From: Janthinobacterium sp. PC23-8
Lineage (GTDB): Bacteria; Pseudomonadota; Gammaproteobacteria; Burkholderiales; Burkholderiaceae_D
Direction: 5' to 3'
Assembly: GCF_002250505.1 (NCBI RefSeq)
Contig: NZ_NJGY01000005.1
Span: forward strand, 249,033-313,032
Length of the DNA: 64,000 nucleotides
In this document: piece after piece, positions 50,583 through 58,396 of the stretch
How positions within the stretch are numbered: position 1 is the stretch's first letter
Layout: every line of letters starts with the position of its first letter
Translations under genes and position numbers: made by a program
Notes under the pieces: generated by a model
Seen by the model: the letters and a program-made list of their open reading frames with translations, nothing else
What the model was told of the DNA's origin: nothing
Databases searched by the model: none

Positions 50583-51041
50583 TTATCGTCTTTTTCCTGC
50601 CCCATAACTCCCAGGTAGCATGAGTCGTGAGTCCATCAAGTCCTCGCTCACTTCTCGCTTATTGTCGTATATCTTTGCTTGTTTAGGTGGTGGATTTTTA
50701 ACGGCAATCGGTTTGGCCGTAGGTTGATTTGCAGCTTGTGTTACTTGGTACAGAGTCGCATGCTTGAGTTTACGTGGTTTTGTATCGGTTAGGGTAAAGT
50801 TGAGCCTTGGCCGAAGAGCGGTGATGAAGTTAATTTCATATGGCGTGTCATCGATCAAACCAAAAATGCTGTTTAAATACATGTAATTTTTGTGCTCAAT
50901 CGCATGCTCTGTGGCCATCTGCACGGCGAGAGTGTAGATACCTGACTGGCATAGTTTCTTGAGATCAATGAGAGGACCGATCCTGGAATCTGCCAAAGTG
51001 TTTATAAATTTTTTAAGTTCTGCAATCTTCTTGTCATCCAT
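50583..51041 (-). CDS. Uncharacterised 152-aa protein
   Basis: MDDKKIAELKKFINTLADSRIGPLIDLKKLCQSGIYTLAVQMATEHAIEHKNYMYLNSIFGLID: helical N-terminal half. A linker rich in Pro/Lys/Gln (QAANQPTAKPIAVKNPPPKQAKIYDNKREVSEDL) and a GYGAGKRR-like basic end follow. No family recognised. Between hns and the HEPN gene, same strand. Confidence 0.55.
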   Translation of the reverse strand: MDDKKIAELKKFINTLADSRIGPLIDLKKLCQSGIYTLAVQMATEHAIEHKNYMYLNSIFGLIDDTPYEINFITALRPRLNFTLTDTKPRKLKHATLYQVTQAANQPTAKPIAVKNPPPKQAKIYDNKREVSEDLMDSRLMLPGSYGAGKRR

Positions 51042-51135
51042 GCTCTGTTCTCAGTCTTGCTCTAGTGTTAAAATATTTCTCGAATTATTGAGATCACTAT
51101 TGCCTCTACAGAATTAATGCCGATTCAATACACCT

Positions 51136-52200
51136 TTAATCGTCGGACCGATATCCTGCGTAACCATCGCAGTGTTCGCAACCAGTACTGTAGGTATCTT
51201 CTGCACAGCCTGTCATAGAGGCACCACAGGACTGGCATCTTGCCACCGAATCAAAGTGGACGAGACAATTAGTGCATAAATATCCACCTTGGTACTCGCA
51301 CACTGTTTCAAAGCCTTGGCACTCATCACAGTTAGCAGGTGTATCGGAATCAAAATCGTGCTTGGTTCCGCGAACTTGATTCTGGTCAAGCAGATCAAAT
51401 GCATCCTCGTTGGGAAGTTCAAATTTGCAGTTGGTACATGTGAGGCCGTCATAAGCTACCATATGCTGATTTGAGTCATTGCATTGTGGGCACTCCAATT
51501 GTACCCGTTTCTCACTATGAAAACAGACCATGCAGTCGCTTGAAAATAGACGATCAACTTCTTCTTCTACTTTTAAAGCATTCATCGTGCATACCGGACA
51601 ATCTTCAAAAATCGCTCCACCAACTTTCATCCCTTCAATCTTAGGCTTCAGATCTTCATATTTTACTTTTGCATAGTGGTTATTTGCGATGAGAGTCCGT
51701 TCCATTTTTCGGAAATCGTTTTCAAATGGCTTAAATTGTTCTCGCCAAGTGTCTGTGATAAAGCGGTTAAGCTCAAACCATGCTTGCGCCTGTTCAAGTT
51801 TGATCTCGTCTCGCTGTTTTCCGTTAATTCCACTATGATAGAAATGCACCATGCGATTTCGATGTTTCCTAACCTTATCGAATGCCTCCTTGGCACTTTT
51901 TCTTAATGGCTTGTTCAGGGCATTATCTAAGCGTGTGCATGCGTCAGAAAATGAAACCGACTGAAAGTCCCCTGCCTCATAATTTTTCCGGTTTGCGTCT
52001 CGGTCAACGACCACAAGCGTCCAATGCTCATGTACAAGAGGCGCCTTGAGAAAAATCTCTACTGCTGTGTGGAAATTAATAACCGAGTGTTTAGCATCGC
52101 TATCAAGCTGGGATATTGCCTTCGCCAAAAAATCTATTCCATTTCGAACCAAGTTATTAAAATCTGATTCAAGCTCTTTTTTAATGGAAGGTTTAGACAT
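51136..52200 (-). CDS. HEPN-like domain fused to multiple zinc ribbons
   Basis: 354 residues from the ATG at 52200. The N-terminal helical half (1-185) contains RNRMVH at 114-119, an R-x4-H motif with Asn after Arg as in HEPN ribonucleases. FHTAVEIFLKA (43-53) is the matching first-helix segment. From about residue 200, at least seven Cys pairs follow (CPVC, CMVC, CPQC, CTNC, CDEC, CTNC, CQSC, CEHC), making four or so zinc ribbons. Such layouts could form an RNA- or ribosome-associated sensor/nuclease. Role unproven. Confidence 0.65.
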   Translation of the reverse strand: MSKPSIKKELESDFNNLVRNGIDFLAKAISQLDSDAKHSVINFHTAVEIFLKAPLVHEHWTLVVVDRDANRKNYEAGDFQSVSFSDACTRLDNALNKPLRKSAKEAFDKVRKHRNRMVHFYHSGINGKQRDEIKLEQAQAWFELNRFITDTWREQFKPFENDFRKMERTLIANNHYAKVKYEDLKPKIEGMKVGGAIFEDCPVCTMNALKVEEEVDRLFSSDCMVCFHSEKRVQLECPQCNDSNQHMVAYDGLTCTNCKFELPNEDAFDLLDQNQVRGTKHDFDSDTPANCDECQGFETVCEYQGGYLCTNCLVHFDSVARCQSCGASMTGCAEDTYSTGCEHCDGYAGYRSDD

Positions 52201-52260
52201 TTTTCCCTGCATTTTTAGAGTTATTAATCGAAAATTCAAATGAAAAATTGGAGTTTTACG

Positions 52261-52290
52261 ACAAAAAAGCACCATTAGGTGCTTTTTAAT
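52261..52290 (-). terminator. Recurring-type terminator between the HEPN and H-NS-like genes
   Basis: AAAAAAGCACC-ATTA-GGTGCTTTTTAA. Terminates the upstream H-NS-like gene (minus strand). Confidence 0.8.
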
Positions 52291-52305
52291 TTATTGCTAT
52301 TAACC

Positions 52306-52785
52306 TTAGACTGCTTTGAATTCAGCTTCAGTAATTTCACCCATCTGGTCCTTGTTAGGAACCTTGCCTTCACGGCTTGCCAGCTTCTTCAAGAAGTTGA
52401 TTTTGGCCTTTTTGTCGGCAGGAGTGACCAGCCATGCATCAACAGACTTACCAGCCTTGTAACTTGCAAAAGCACCTTCAGCTTCCAGGAACTTCGGAGG
52501 GTGGGCCAGCCACACACCAGTCTCTTCGCCCTTGGTGGATTTAAGCGGCTTAGTCATGACGCGAGTACCAGCGGCTTTGTTTGATGCGTTGGCTGTAGAA
52601 GCACGTGCGACAGGCGCGGCGTGAAGACCGAGTTCAGAAGCAGTGAAGTTAAACAGCTCGATTTGCTCCAGGACACTTGCCAGAGCAGCAGGGCGTTCGG
52701 ATTGCAACTGAGCGGCTACCATTTCTTCAAATTCTTTGCGTTTTGCAAGGATGTCAGCCAACGAGAGTTTTTTTGCTTCTGCCAT
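52306..52785 (-). CDS. H-NS-like protein with an altered DNA-binding end
   Basis: 159 residues. The N-terminal part (LSLADILAKRKEFEEMVAAQLQSERPAALASVLEQIELFNFTASELGL) follows the H-NS dimerisation pattern. An Ala/Thr/Lys linker leads to GEETGVWLAHPPKFLEAEGAFASYKAGKSVDAWLV, which aligns with the H-NS tail (TGETWTGRGRPPRWL...GKDKNQFLI), but the GRGR hook is replaced by LAHPPKF. An extra 25 residues close the protein. It may bind DNA differently, or act on H-NS by hetero-oligomerisation. GGAG precedes the start. Confidence 0.6.
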   Translation of the reverse strand: MAEAKKLSLADILAKRKEFEEMVAAQLQSERPAALASVLEQIELFNFTASELGLHAAPVARASTANASNKAAGTRVMTKPLKSTKGEETGVWLAHPPKFLEAEGAFASYKAGKSVDAWLVTPADKKAKINFLKKLASREGKVPNKDQMGEITEAEFKAV

Positions 52786-52936
52786 GAATTTCTCCAGTAA
52801 AAAGGTAAGGACTGTAGATTCTTGAAGGTTTTTTCAACAAGTTTTTACAATGATTGTTAATAGATGTACTTTATGATCAAGAAGCAGATGCGTCAACTAT
52901 CTTCTTCTTATTTTCTAATAATTTATATTTTAAGAG

Positions 52937-54217
52937 TCAGTTTCTGTCGCCATAGTACACATTGGTCATTGTTGAAGAGCTATGACCGGCCAACATCATG
53001 ATTTCGTCTTCAGACAGTGCCTGACCGGATCGCAACTTGGCAAACAGGGCAGCCAGGCGATCAGGCATTGCTTGGATTGTGGTTTCAACCGTTTGAGGTG
53101 ACACTCCCATCTCCTTGGCAATCTGGAAGTTGTTCAGTCGTTTTTGACGAATGAGCTTGGTCAGGGCTGTCCTTCGTGTGTCATGAAAATGAAGCCGTGT
53201 CGCGGCATCGTCATAAAGACCAAGCGCTTTCAGCGCATCAACCCAGTATTGACGGAAATTCCAGGGTGTCAGTTTGAAGATGGGACCTCTGGCAATGCGA
53301 TTAGATTTCAGCCATTGCCTGAATTCGTCGTCGTCGGGGATCATGATGTCCCTTGGTTTACCATTCTTGGTTTTTGGCAAGTGGATGGACCAAAGATCTA
53401 AATTCACGTTTTCCCATTGAGCATTGAGCACTTCGCTTTTTCGTGCGCCAGACTCAAGGCAGGAAATGAAGAGGTAGTAGGGCTCTTGGTTGGCTTTGAG
53501 CTTCAGCCACTCAGCAATCTGTACTGCCTCATCATCGGACAGAACCCGTTTTCGTCCAAGAAAGGGCTTGGGCTTTTCGCCTTTTGGAAGCATCTTCACT
53601 GGGTTCATCAAGCCGTTTGGGAACTGTTCAGGATAGAGCTTATAGACCTTTTCAAACGCCGAACTGATCGTGGAGATTTCACGAAGAATGGTGTTATCCT
53701 TGATTCCTGCCTTTCTTCTTGAGTCCATGTAGGCAATGAGCAGCCAGAAGTTGACAGTGTCGATTTTGAAGCTGCCGAACTCAATGAAGTCTTTGTCGTA
53801 AGTTCGGCCCAGCATGGCATCGACAATCGTATTCTTGTAGCGATAATTATCAAGCTTCGCCCCAAGGTCGTTGATGTACACTGGAATAGCTGGAATCGCC
53901 TGAAGGCAACGGTTATGGTTGCTCTTGAGTGAAGAGGCGGCGTGCTTGCTCATGTATTGTTCGAAGTAGTCCCTCAGAAGCCGTCGCATGTCAGGCATCT
54001 CAAGTTGGTACTTCATGTCAAAAATGAGGTTTTGAGGAACCCCAGTGTTGATACGGTGAAGTTCCTGAGTTTCCCAGGACCGCGCAACGGCCTCGTCCTC
54101 AAAGAGCTTGGAGATGTTTTCACCGCCTTTGCGAATCTGGACTCGCCAGCGTGTGACACTGACTTTGCGGCCAGTTTCCTTGTTCAAAACCTTGTATTTG
54201 ATCGGGTACACCGACAT
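52937..54217 (-). CDS. int: Tyrosine recombinase / site-specific integrase
   Basis: 426 residues. N-terminal arm- and core-binding parts to ~210, then the catalytic domain: Arg in LESGARKSEVLNAQW (~265), Lys in LPKTKNGKPRDI, HDTRRT (~345), and HSSSTMTNVYYGDRN with the nucleophilic Tyr near the end. The gene starts 137 bases from attR and reads inward. It should catalyse integration at the rarA core. No excisionase gene was recognised next to it. A decayed near-copy lies at 29099-29400. Confidence 0.93.
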   Translation of the reverse strand: MSVYPIKYKVLNKETGRKVSVTRWRVQIRKGGENISKLFEDEAVARSWETQELHRINTGVPQNLIFDMKYQLEMPDMRRLLRDYFEQYMSKHAASSLKSNHNRCLQAIPAIPVYINDLGAKLDNYRYKNTIVDAMLGRTYDKDFIEFGSFKIDTVNFWLLIAYMDSRRKAGIKDNTILREISTISSAFEKVYKLYPEQFPNGLMNPVKMLPKGEKPKPFLGRKRVLSDDEAVQIAEWLKLKANQEPYYLFISCLESGARKSEVLNAQWENVNLDLWSIHLPKTKNGKPRDIMIPDDDEFRQWLKSNRIARGPIFKLTPWNFRQYWVDALKALGLYDDAATRLHFHDTRRTALTKLIRQKRLNNFQIAKEMGVSPQTVETTIQAMPDRLAALFAKLRSGQALSEDEIMMLAGHSSSTMTNVYYGDRN

Positions 54218-54233
54218 GTTGAACTCCCTATTC

Positions 54234-54288
54234 GCACAATCATTTTCCGTGGTGCATTTAATTGTGCATGAAAACCTAGGTTTTGTGC
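54234..54288. promoter_or_regulatory. Candidate arm-type integrase sites, right end
   Basis: GCACAAT (54234-54240), ATTGTGC (54261-54267) and TTGTGC (54283-54288) lie between the int start and attR, matching the two left-end copies at 22084-22102. The region also serves as the int promoter, so integrase binding could autoregulate. Confidence 0.45.
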
Positions 54289-54353
54289 AATATCACGGTC
54301 TATTGGAGATGTAACTCATTGATTTTTAACGAGTCCAAATAAGTGTATCGCGC

Positions 54354-54361
54354 TTCAACAA
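54354..54361. other. Right attachment core (attR)
   Basis: TTCAACAA, where host rarA resumes in the frame FNK|SQQDALLPF. Identical over eight bases to 22036-22043. Upstream sequence (to 54353) is element DNA. Confidence 0.8.
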
Positions 54362-55316
54362 GTCGCAGCAGGACGCCTTGCTGCCCTTCGTGGAATCGGG
54401 CCTGGTGACGTTTATCGGCGCCACCACCGAAAACCCCAGCTTCGAAGTGAACTCGGCGCTGCTGTCGCGTGCGCAAGTGTATGTACTCAAATCGCTGACG
54501 GAAGACGAGCTGAAACAGTTGCTGGCCAAGGCACAAACGACGGCCTTGTCGCACCTGGTGTTCGAAGACACCGCCGTCGATACGCTGATCGGCTATGCCG
54601 ACGGCGACGCGCGCCGTTTCCTCAATTTGCTGGAACAGGCCGACACGGCCGCCAGCTCGACCGGCACGACGAACATCGACGCGGCGTTTGTCGACAATGC
54701 CCTGACCCTCAATTCGCGCCGCTTCGACAAGGGCGGCGACAATTTCTATGACCAGATTTCGGCCCTGCACAAGTCCGTGCGCGGCTCGAACCCGGACGCG
54801 GCCCTGTACTGGTTCTGCCGCATGATCGACGGCGGCGCCGACCCGCGCTATCTGTCGCGCCGCATCGTGCGCATGGCCTGGGAAGATATCGGCCTGGCCG
54901 ACCCGCGTGCGCTGACCATGGTCAACGACGCGGCCGAAACCTATGAACGCCTGGGTTCGCCCGAAGGCGAGCTGGCGCTGGGGCAGGCAGTGATCTACCT
55001 GGCGATTGCCGCCAAGAGCAATGCCGGCTACAACGCGTTTAACACGGCCATGGCCTTCGTCAAGAAAGACAAATCGAAGGAAGTGCCGGTGCACCTGCGC
55101 AATGCGCCAACCAAATTGATGAAGGAACTGGGCTACGGTCACGCCTATCGCTACGCGCATGACGAGCCCGACGCGTATGCTGCCGGCGAAACCTATTTTC
55201 CGGACGGCATGGCCGAACCAGGCTGGTACCAGCCCGTGCCGCGTGGGCTGGAAAGCAAGATCGCCGACAAGCTGGCCTGGCTGCGCGAGCTGGACCGCAA
55301 GGCCGGCAAGGGCTGA
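54362..55316 (+). pseudogene. rarA: rarA 3' fragment of the host copy
   Basis: Encodes host RarA from SQQDALLPFVESG through sensor 1, sensor 2 and the MgsA C-terminal domain to the normal stop. GC-rich host codon use contrasts with the element. No promoter or good start codon lies just upstream (the frame opens at a TAA in the element and only weak TTG codons follow). It is probably silent, and the element's copy supplies RarA. Confidence 0.9.
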
Positions 55317-55319
55317 AGC

Positions 55320-56057
55320 CTACAAGCCCAGCAGGATAAAACCGTCATCCTGCGGCGCGTAGCCGACCAGCTTGCGCGTCGCGTCGATGGCCAGCCGTTT
55401 GTAGCGGTTGTCCGATACCCCATGCACCACATGGTAGCCGGCCGGCACCTCGGCGCTAATGCAGCGTGCCAGCAGCTGCACCACGTCGCGTTCGCTGACA
55501 AAGGCGGCAATATCGCGCGCGCTGTGCTGCTGGCCAGGCTCGAAGCGCGCCACATTGGCGATGCGCACGGCAAACGCCGTCATGCCGTACTGATGTGCAA
55601 ACGCCGCCGCCACGCCCTCGCCAAACGCCTTGCTGGCGCCGTACATGTTGGCAGGCCGCGCCGGCATGGCTTCCTGCACTTGCACATCGAGCGGATAGCC
55701 TTCCACCGCTTGCGCGCTGCTGGCCAGCACCACGCGCCGCACGCCTTGTGCCTGCGCCGCGCGAAAGATATTGTGCGTGCCGACGATATTTGGCTGCAAC
55801 AATTGGGTATCGAAGTCGGCGCCGGCATGCGGCACGCCGGCCAGGTGCAGCACCACGTCGATGTCCGTGCAGGCGGCCAGGCAGGCGTCGTAGTCGCTGA
55901 CATCGAGTGCAATGGCGGGGCAGGGCGCCTGCGCCAGCCTGGCTGTGTGCAGGTCGGCCAGGCGCAGGGAGAATTCGCCGTGCCGGCTGTGCCAGAAAAC
56001 GGTACCGATCACGCCGGCTGCGCCCGTGACCAGCACGCGCGGTAAAGATGAAGTCAT
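55320..56057 (-). CDS. NAD-dependent epimerase/dehydratase (extended SDR, uronate-dehydrogenase-like)
   Basis: 245 residues from the ATG at 56057. Rossmann motif VLVTGAAGVIGTVFW, LHLAGVPH, and the active-site MYGASKAFGE (Tyr-x3-Lys) are present. The short length and LDVSDYDA region are like sugar-acid dehydrogenases, but the substrate is uncertain. It overlaps the DUF2917 gene by 4 bases (ATGA), so the two are cotranscribed. It converges on the rarA 3' fragment. Confidence 0.85.
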   Translation of the reverse strand: MTSSLPRVLVTGAAGVIGTVFWHSRHGEFSLRLADLHTARLAQAPCPAIALDVSDYDACLAACTDIDVVLHLAGVPHAGADFDTQLLQPNIVGTHNIFRAAQAQGVRRVVLASSAQAVEGYPLDVQVQEAMPARPANMYGASKAFGEGVAAAFAHQYGMTAFAVRIANVARFEPGQQHSARDIAAFVSERDVVQLLARCISAEVPAGYHVVHGVSDNRYKRLAIDATRKLVGYAPQDDGFILLGL

Positions 56058-56332
56058 GTCGTCCTTGTGCTCAATAATGTCGGGATATGTAACGCCCACC
56101 AGGCACGTCGTGGCGCCGCCGCATGGACACGGATGCGCCCGCTGCCCACCGCCTCCACCAGCACCAGGCCATGGTTTGGTATCGTGTAGCGCTGGCCGGC
56201 CTGCAGCACGGTGTCGGCGAACTCGGCATAGGCCGTGACCCAGGCGCGGCCTTCGATGCATTCGATGACGCCAGCGCCGGCGTGTTCCAGCCGCAACGGC
56301 ATGTTGCTGTGTAAGTCGTGTTCGGTGGCCAT
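56054..56332 (-). CDS. DUF2917 domain protein
   Basis: 92 residues from the ATG at 56332. Beta-rich, small (LHSNMPLRLEHAGAGVIECIEGRAWVTAYAEFADTVLQAGQRYTIPNHGLVLVEAVGSGRIRVHA), with the 'GRAWVT...D.VL..G....I....LV.A' pattern of DUF2917. The family is common in Burkholderiales and Oxalobacteraceae, often with transcriptional regulators. Function unknown. Divergent from the MocR gene. Confidence 0.8.
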   Translation of the reverse strand: MATEHDLHSNMPLRLEHAGAGVIECIEGRAWVTAYAEFADTVLQAGQRYTIPNHGLVLVEAVGSGRIRVHAAAPRRAWWALHIPTLLSTRTT

Positions 56333-56526
56333 CGTGTACTCCTGCTGTGCGGACAGGAACAGCTTAAGCGCCCGGCGTGAACCGAAACAGATGCACTCAA
56401 TCGAAATTGTCATGCATACAGTGTGCTGGCCGCTACACTGTGCTTGTCAAAAAATACGGCAACTGTATCTGTCTCGGCCTGGTCTTGCCGCCGCATACTG
56501 GCGCGGGGAAGAACACAAGGAAGTCC

Positions 56527-57942
56527 ATGCAAATCAATCTGTACGAGCACCTGGCCAACGAACTGGGCGCGCTGATCGACACGCGCGTGTTTGCGCCCGG
56601 CGAGCGGCTGCCGTCGATTCGTCACTTGGCGCAGCAAAAGCGTCTGTCCATCAGCACCGTGATGCAAGCGTTGCGCCTGATGGAAGACCGCGGCCAGGTC
56701 GATGCGCGCCCGCAGTCCGGCTATTTCGTGCGCCACCGCGCGCCGCGCCGGCCGTGCAGCGCGCAGGCCCTGCATCTGAAGGAGCCTGCCTTTGTCGGCA
56801 TCAACAATCTGCTGATGCGGGTGCTGAAGGACAACGAAACGGCGAATATCGTGCAACTGGGCACGGCCTGGCCGCCCGATGAGATCCTGCCCATCAAGCG
56901 CATGCAGCGCACCATCAGCGCGGTGGCGCGGCGCGAACCGGCGCTGCTCGGCAAGGTCAGCTGTTACGACAGCAGCGAAAGTAACTTCCTGCGCCAGGTA
57001 ACGCGCCGCGCGCTGGACTGGGGCAAGCTTGATCCCGGCGAAATCGTCGTCACCAATTCCTGCACCGAGGCGATCAGCCTGTGCCTGCGCGCCGTTGCCA
57101 GGCCGGGCGACACCATCGCCATCGAATCGGCCACCTACTTCGTGCTGCTGCAGATGATCGAAAGCCTGGGCATGAAGGCGCTGGAAATTCCCACCGATCC
57201 GAAGACGGGGCCGTCGCTCGACGCGCTGGAACTGGCCTTGCGCGCGGGGTTGGCGCAAGCCTGCCTGTTCGTGCCGAACGCGAACAATCCTTTGGGCTGC
57301 GTGATGCCGGACGCGAACAAGCAGCGCCTGGCCGGCTTGCTGTCGCAATTTGATATTCCGCTGGTGGAAGACGATGTCTATGGCGACCTGTGCTTTGCCC
57401 AGCAGCGGCCCTGGCCCGTGAAAGCCTGGGACACCAGCGGCAACGTGCTGCTGTGCTCGTCGTTTTCCAAGGCGGTCACGCCCGCCTCGCGCGTCGGTTA
57501 TGTGCTGGCCGGGCGCTTCGCGCAGGAAGTGGCCTTGCTGAAAACCGTGTCCAGCGGCGCCACCAGCCATTTTTTCCAGGCCGTACTGGCGGACTTCCTG
57601 GAAGGCAGCAGTTACGACCAGCAATTGCGCAAGATGCGGCGTACCCTGGTGCAGCGCATCGCGCGCATGTCCGATGCGGTGGTGGCAAGTTTCCCGCCCG
57701 AGTGCCGCTTGTCCGAGCCGCAGGGCGGTTTTGTGCTGTGGGTCGAGATGCCGGCCCAGGTCGATGCGCTGGCGCTGCACGGCACAGCCATCGCCCAGGG
57801 CGTGGCGTATATGCCGGGCCAGCTGTTCTCGGCCTCGGGCAAGTTCGGCAATTACTTGCGCCTCAATTGCGGCAATGCCTGGACGCCGCGCATCGAACAG
57901 GCCATCACGTGCCTGGGCGGCCTCGTCAAGGACGCGCTGTAG
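56527..57942 (+). CDS. MocR/PdxR-type regulator (GntR wHTH fused to aminotransferase fold)
   Basis: 471 residues from the ATG at 56527, preceded by AAGGA. N-terminal winged helix (PSIRHLAQQKRLSISTVMQALRLMEDRGQVDARPQSGYFV) and a type I PLP-enzyme domain from ~90, with the PLP lysine in CSSFSKAVTPASRVGY. Effector is probably a PLP-bound amine or amino acid. Commonly controls a divergent neighbour, here the DUF2917/epimerase pair. Confidence 0.92.
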   Translation: MQINLYEHLANELGALIDTRVFAPGERLPSIRHLAQQKRLSISTVMQALRLMEDRGQVDARPQSGYFVRHRAPRRPCSAQALHLKEPAFVGINNLLMRVLKDNETANIVQLGTAWPPDEILPIKRMQRTISAVARREPALLGKVSCYDSSESNFLRQVTRRALDWGKLDPGEIVVTNSCTEAISLCLRAVARPGDTIAIESATYFVLLQMIESLGMKALEIPTDPKTGPSLDALELALRAGLAQACLFVPNANNPLGCVMPDANKQRLAGLLSQFDIPLVEDDVYGDLCFAQQRPWPVKAWDTSGNVLLCSSFSKAVTPASRVGYVLAGRFAQEVALLKTVSSGATSHFFQAVLADFLEGSSYDQQLRKMRRTLVQRIARMSDAVVASFPPECRLSEPQGGFVLWVEMPAQVDALALHGTAIAQGVAYMPGQLFSASGKFGNYLRLNCGNAWTPRIEQAITCLGGLVKDAL

Positions 57943-58093
57943 CGTCTGTCGCCGCTTCAATCCTTGTTTTTCACCGTTCGCGCCGCGTTTTTCGCCGCTG
58001 GTCGCAAGCCGGTGGTGTTCGCGGTGGCCGCTGGCTAAAGTAGCACCATACCAGCAGCACTCATCGACACCACACACCACCGGGAGCCACATC

Positions 58094-58297
58094 ATGAACG
58101 CACTGAAAAACATGGAAATCGCCTTTGTCGCCGCCGCCGTCCTGGCCATCGGTTCCAGCTTTGCCACCGCCGACAGCCGCGCAGTCAGTGTCAGCGCCGA
58201 CTCGGCCGTGGTGGCTCAAGCATTGAATACCTCGATCCCTGTGGTGGCGGTCAGCGCCCGCCGCCTGAGCGCTGCCGAAAAAGCCGCTTTCATCTGA
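58094..58297 (+). CDS. Small secreted or periplasmic protein (67 aa)
   Basis: GGGAG lies 7 bases before the ATG at 58094. The N-terminus has a signal sequence (MNALKNMEIAFVAAAVLAIGSSFATA); the mature part is about 40 residues of Ala/Val/Ser with RRLSAAEKAAFI at the end. Similar small exported proteins are frequent in Oxalobacteraceae; function unknown. Confidence 0.6.
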   Translation: MNALKNMEIAFVAAAVLAIGSSFATADSRAVSVSADSAVVAQALNTSIPVVAVSARRLSAAEKAAFI

Positions 58298-58396
58298 TGC
58301 CGCCGGCCGCCAAAACGGCCAGCGCAAAACTCGGAATGAAACGAACGGGTCTTGGTACAATGTGTGCTTCCCTACATCAGCACCGCCACGCACCCC

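Larger units (their letters stand above)
22036..54361. mobile_element. 32-kb integrative mobilizable element inserted in rarA
   Basis: AT-rich DNA between the two halves of rarA, bounded by TTCAACAA repeats. A tyrosine recombinase (52937-54217) lies 137 bases from the right junction. The element encodes relaxase and MobC, a ColE2-like Rep, H-NS-like proteins, restriction-modification and toxin-like cargo, and a complete replacement rarA at its left end. No ATPase (VirB4/VirD4/TraU-like) is visible, so transfer would need a helper. A second decayed integrase and transposase debris at 29.1-29.7 kb suggest it grew by accretion. Precise boundaries depend on the wider core discussed at attL. Confidence 0.88.

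Noticed and set aside
22036..54361. The element as a prophage
   Set aside because: No capsid, terminase, portal, tail or lysis genes; relaxase, MobC and Rep point to a mobilizable element.
54378..55316. rarA 3' fragment as a functional separate gene
   Set aside because: The Walker motifs are missing, the only starts are weak TTG codons and no promoter is visible; the full copy is at 22130.
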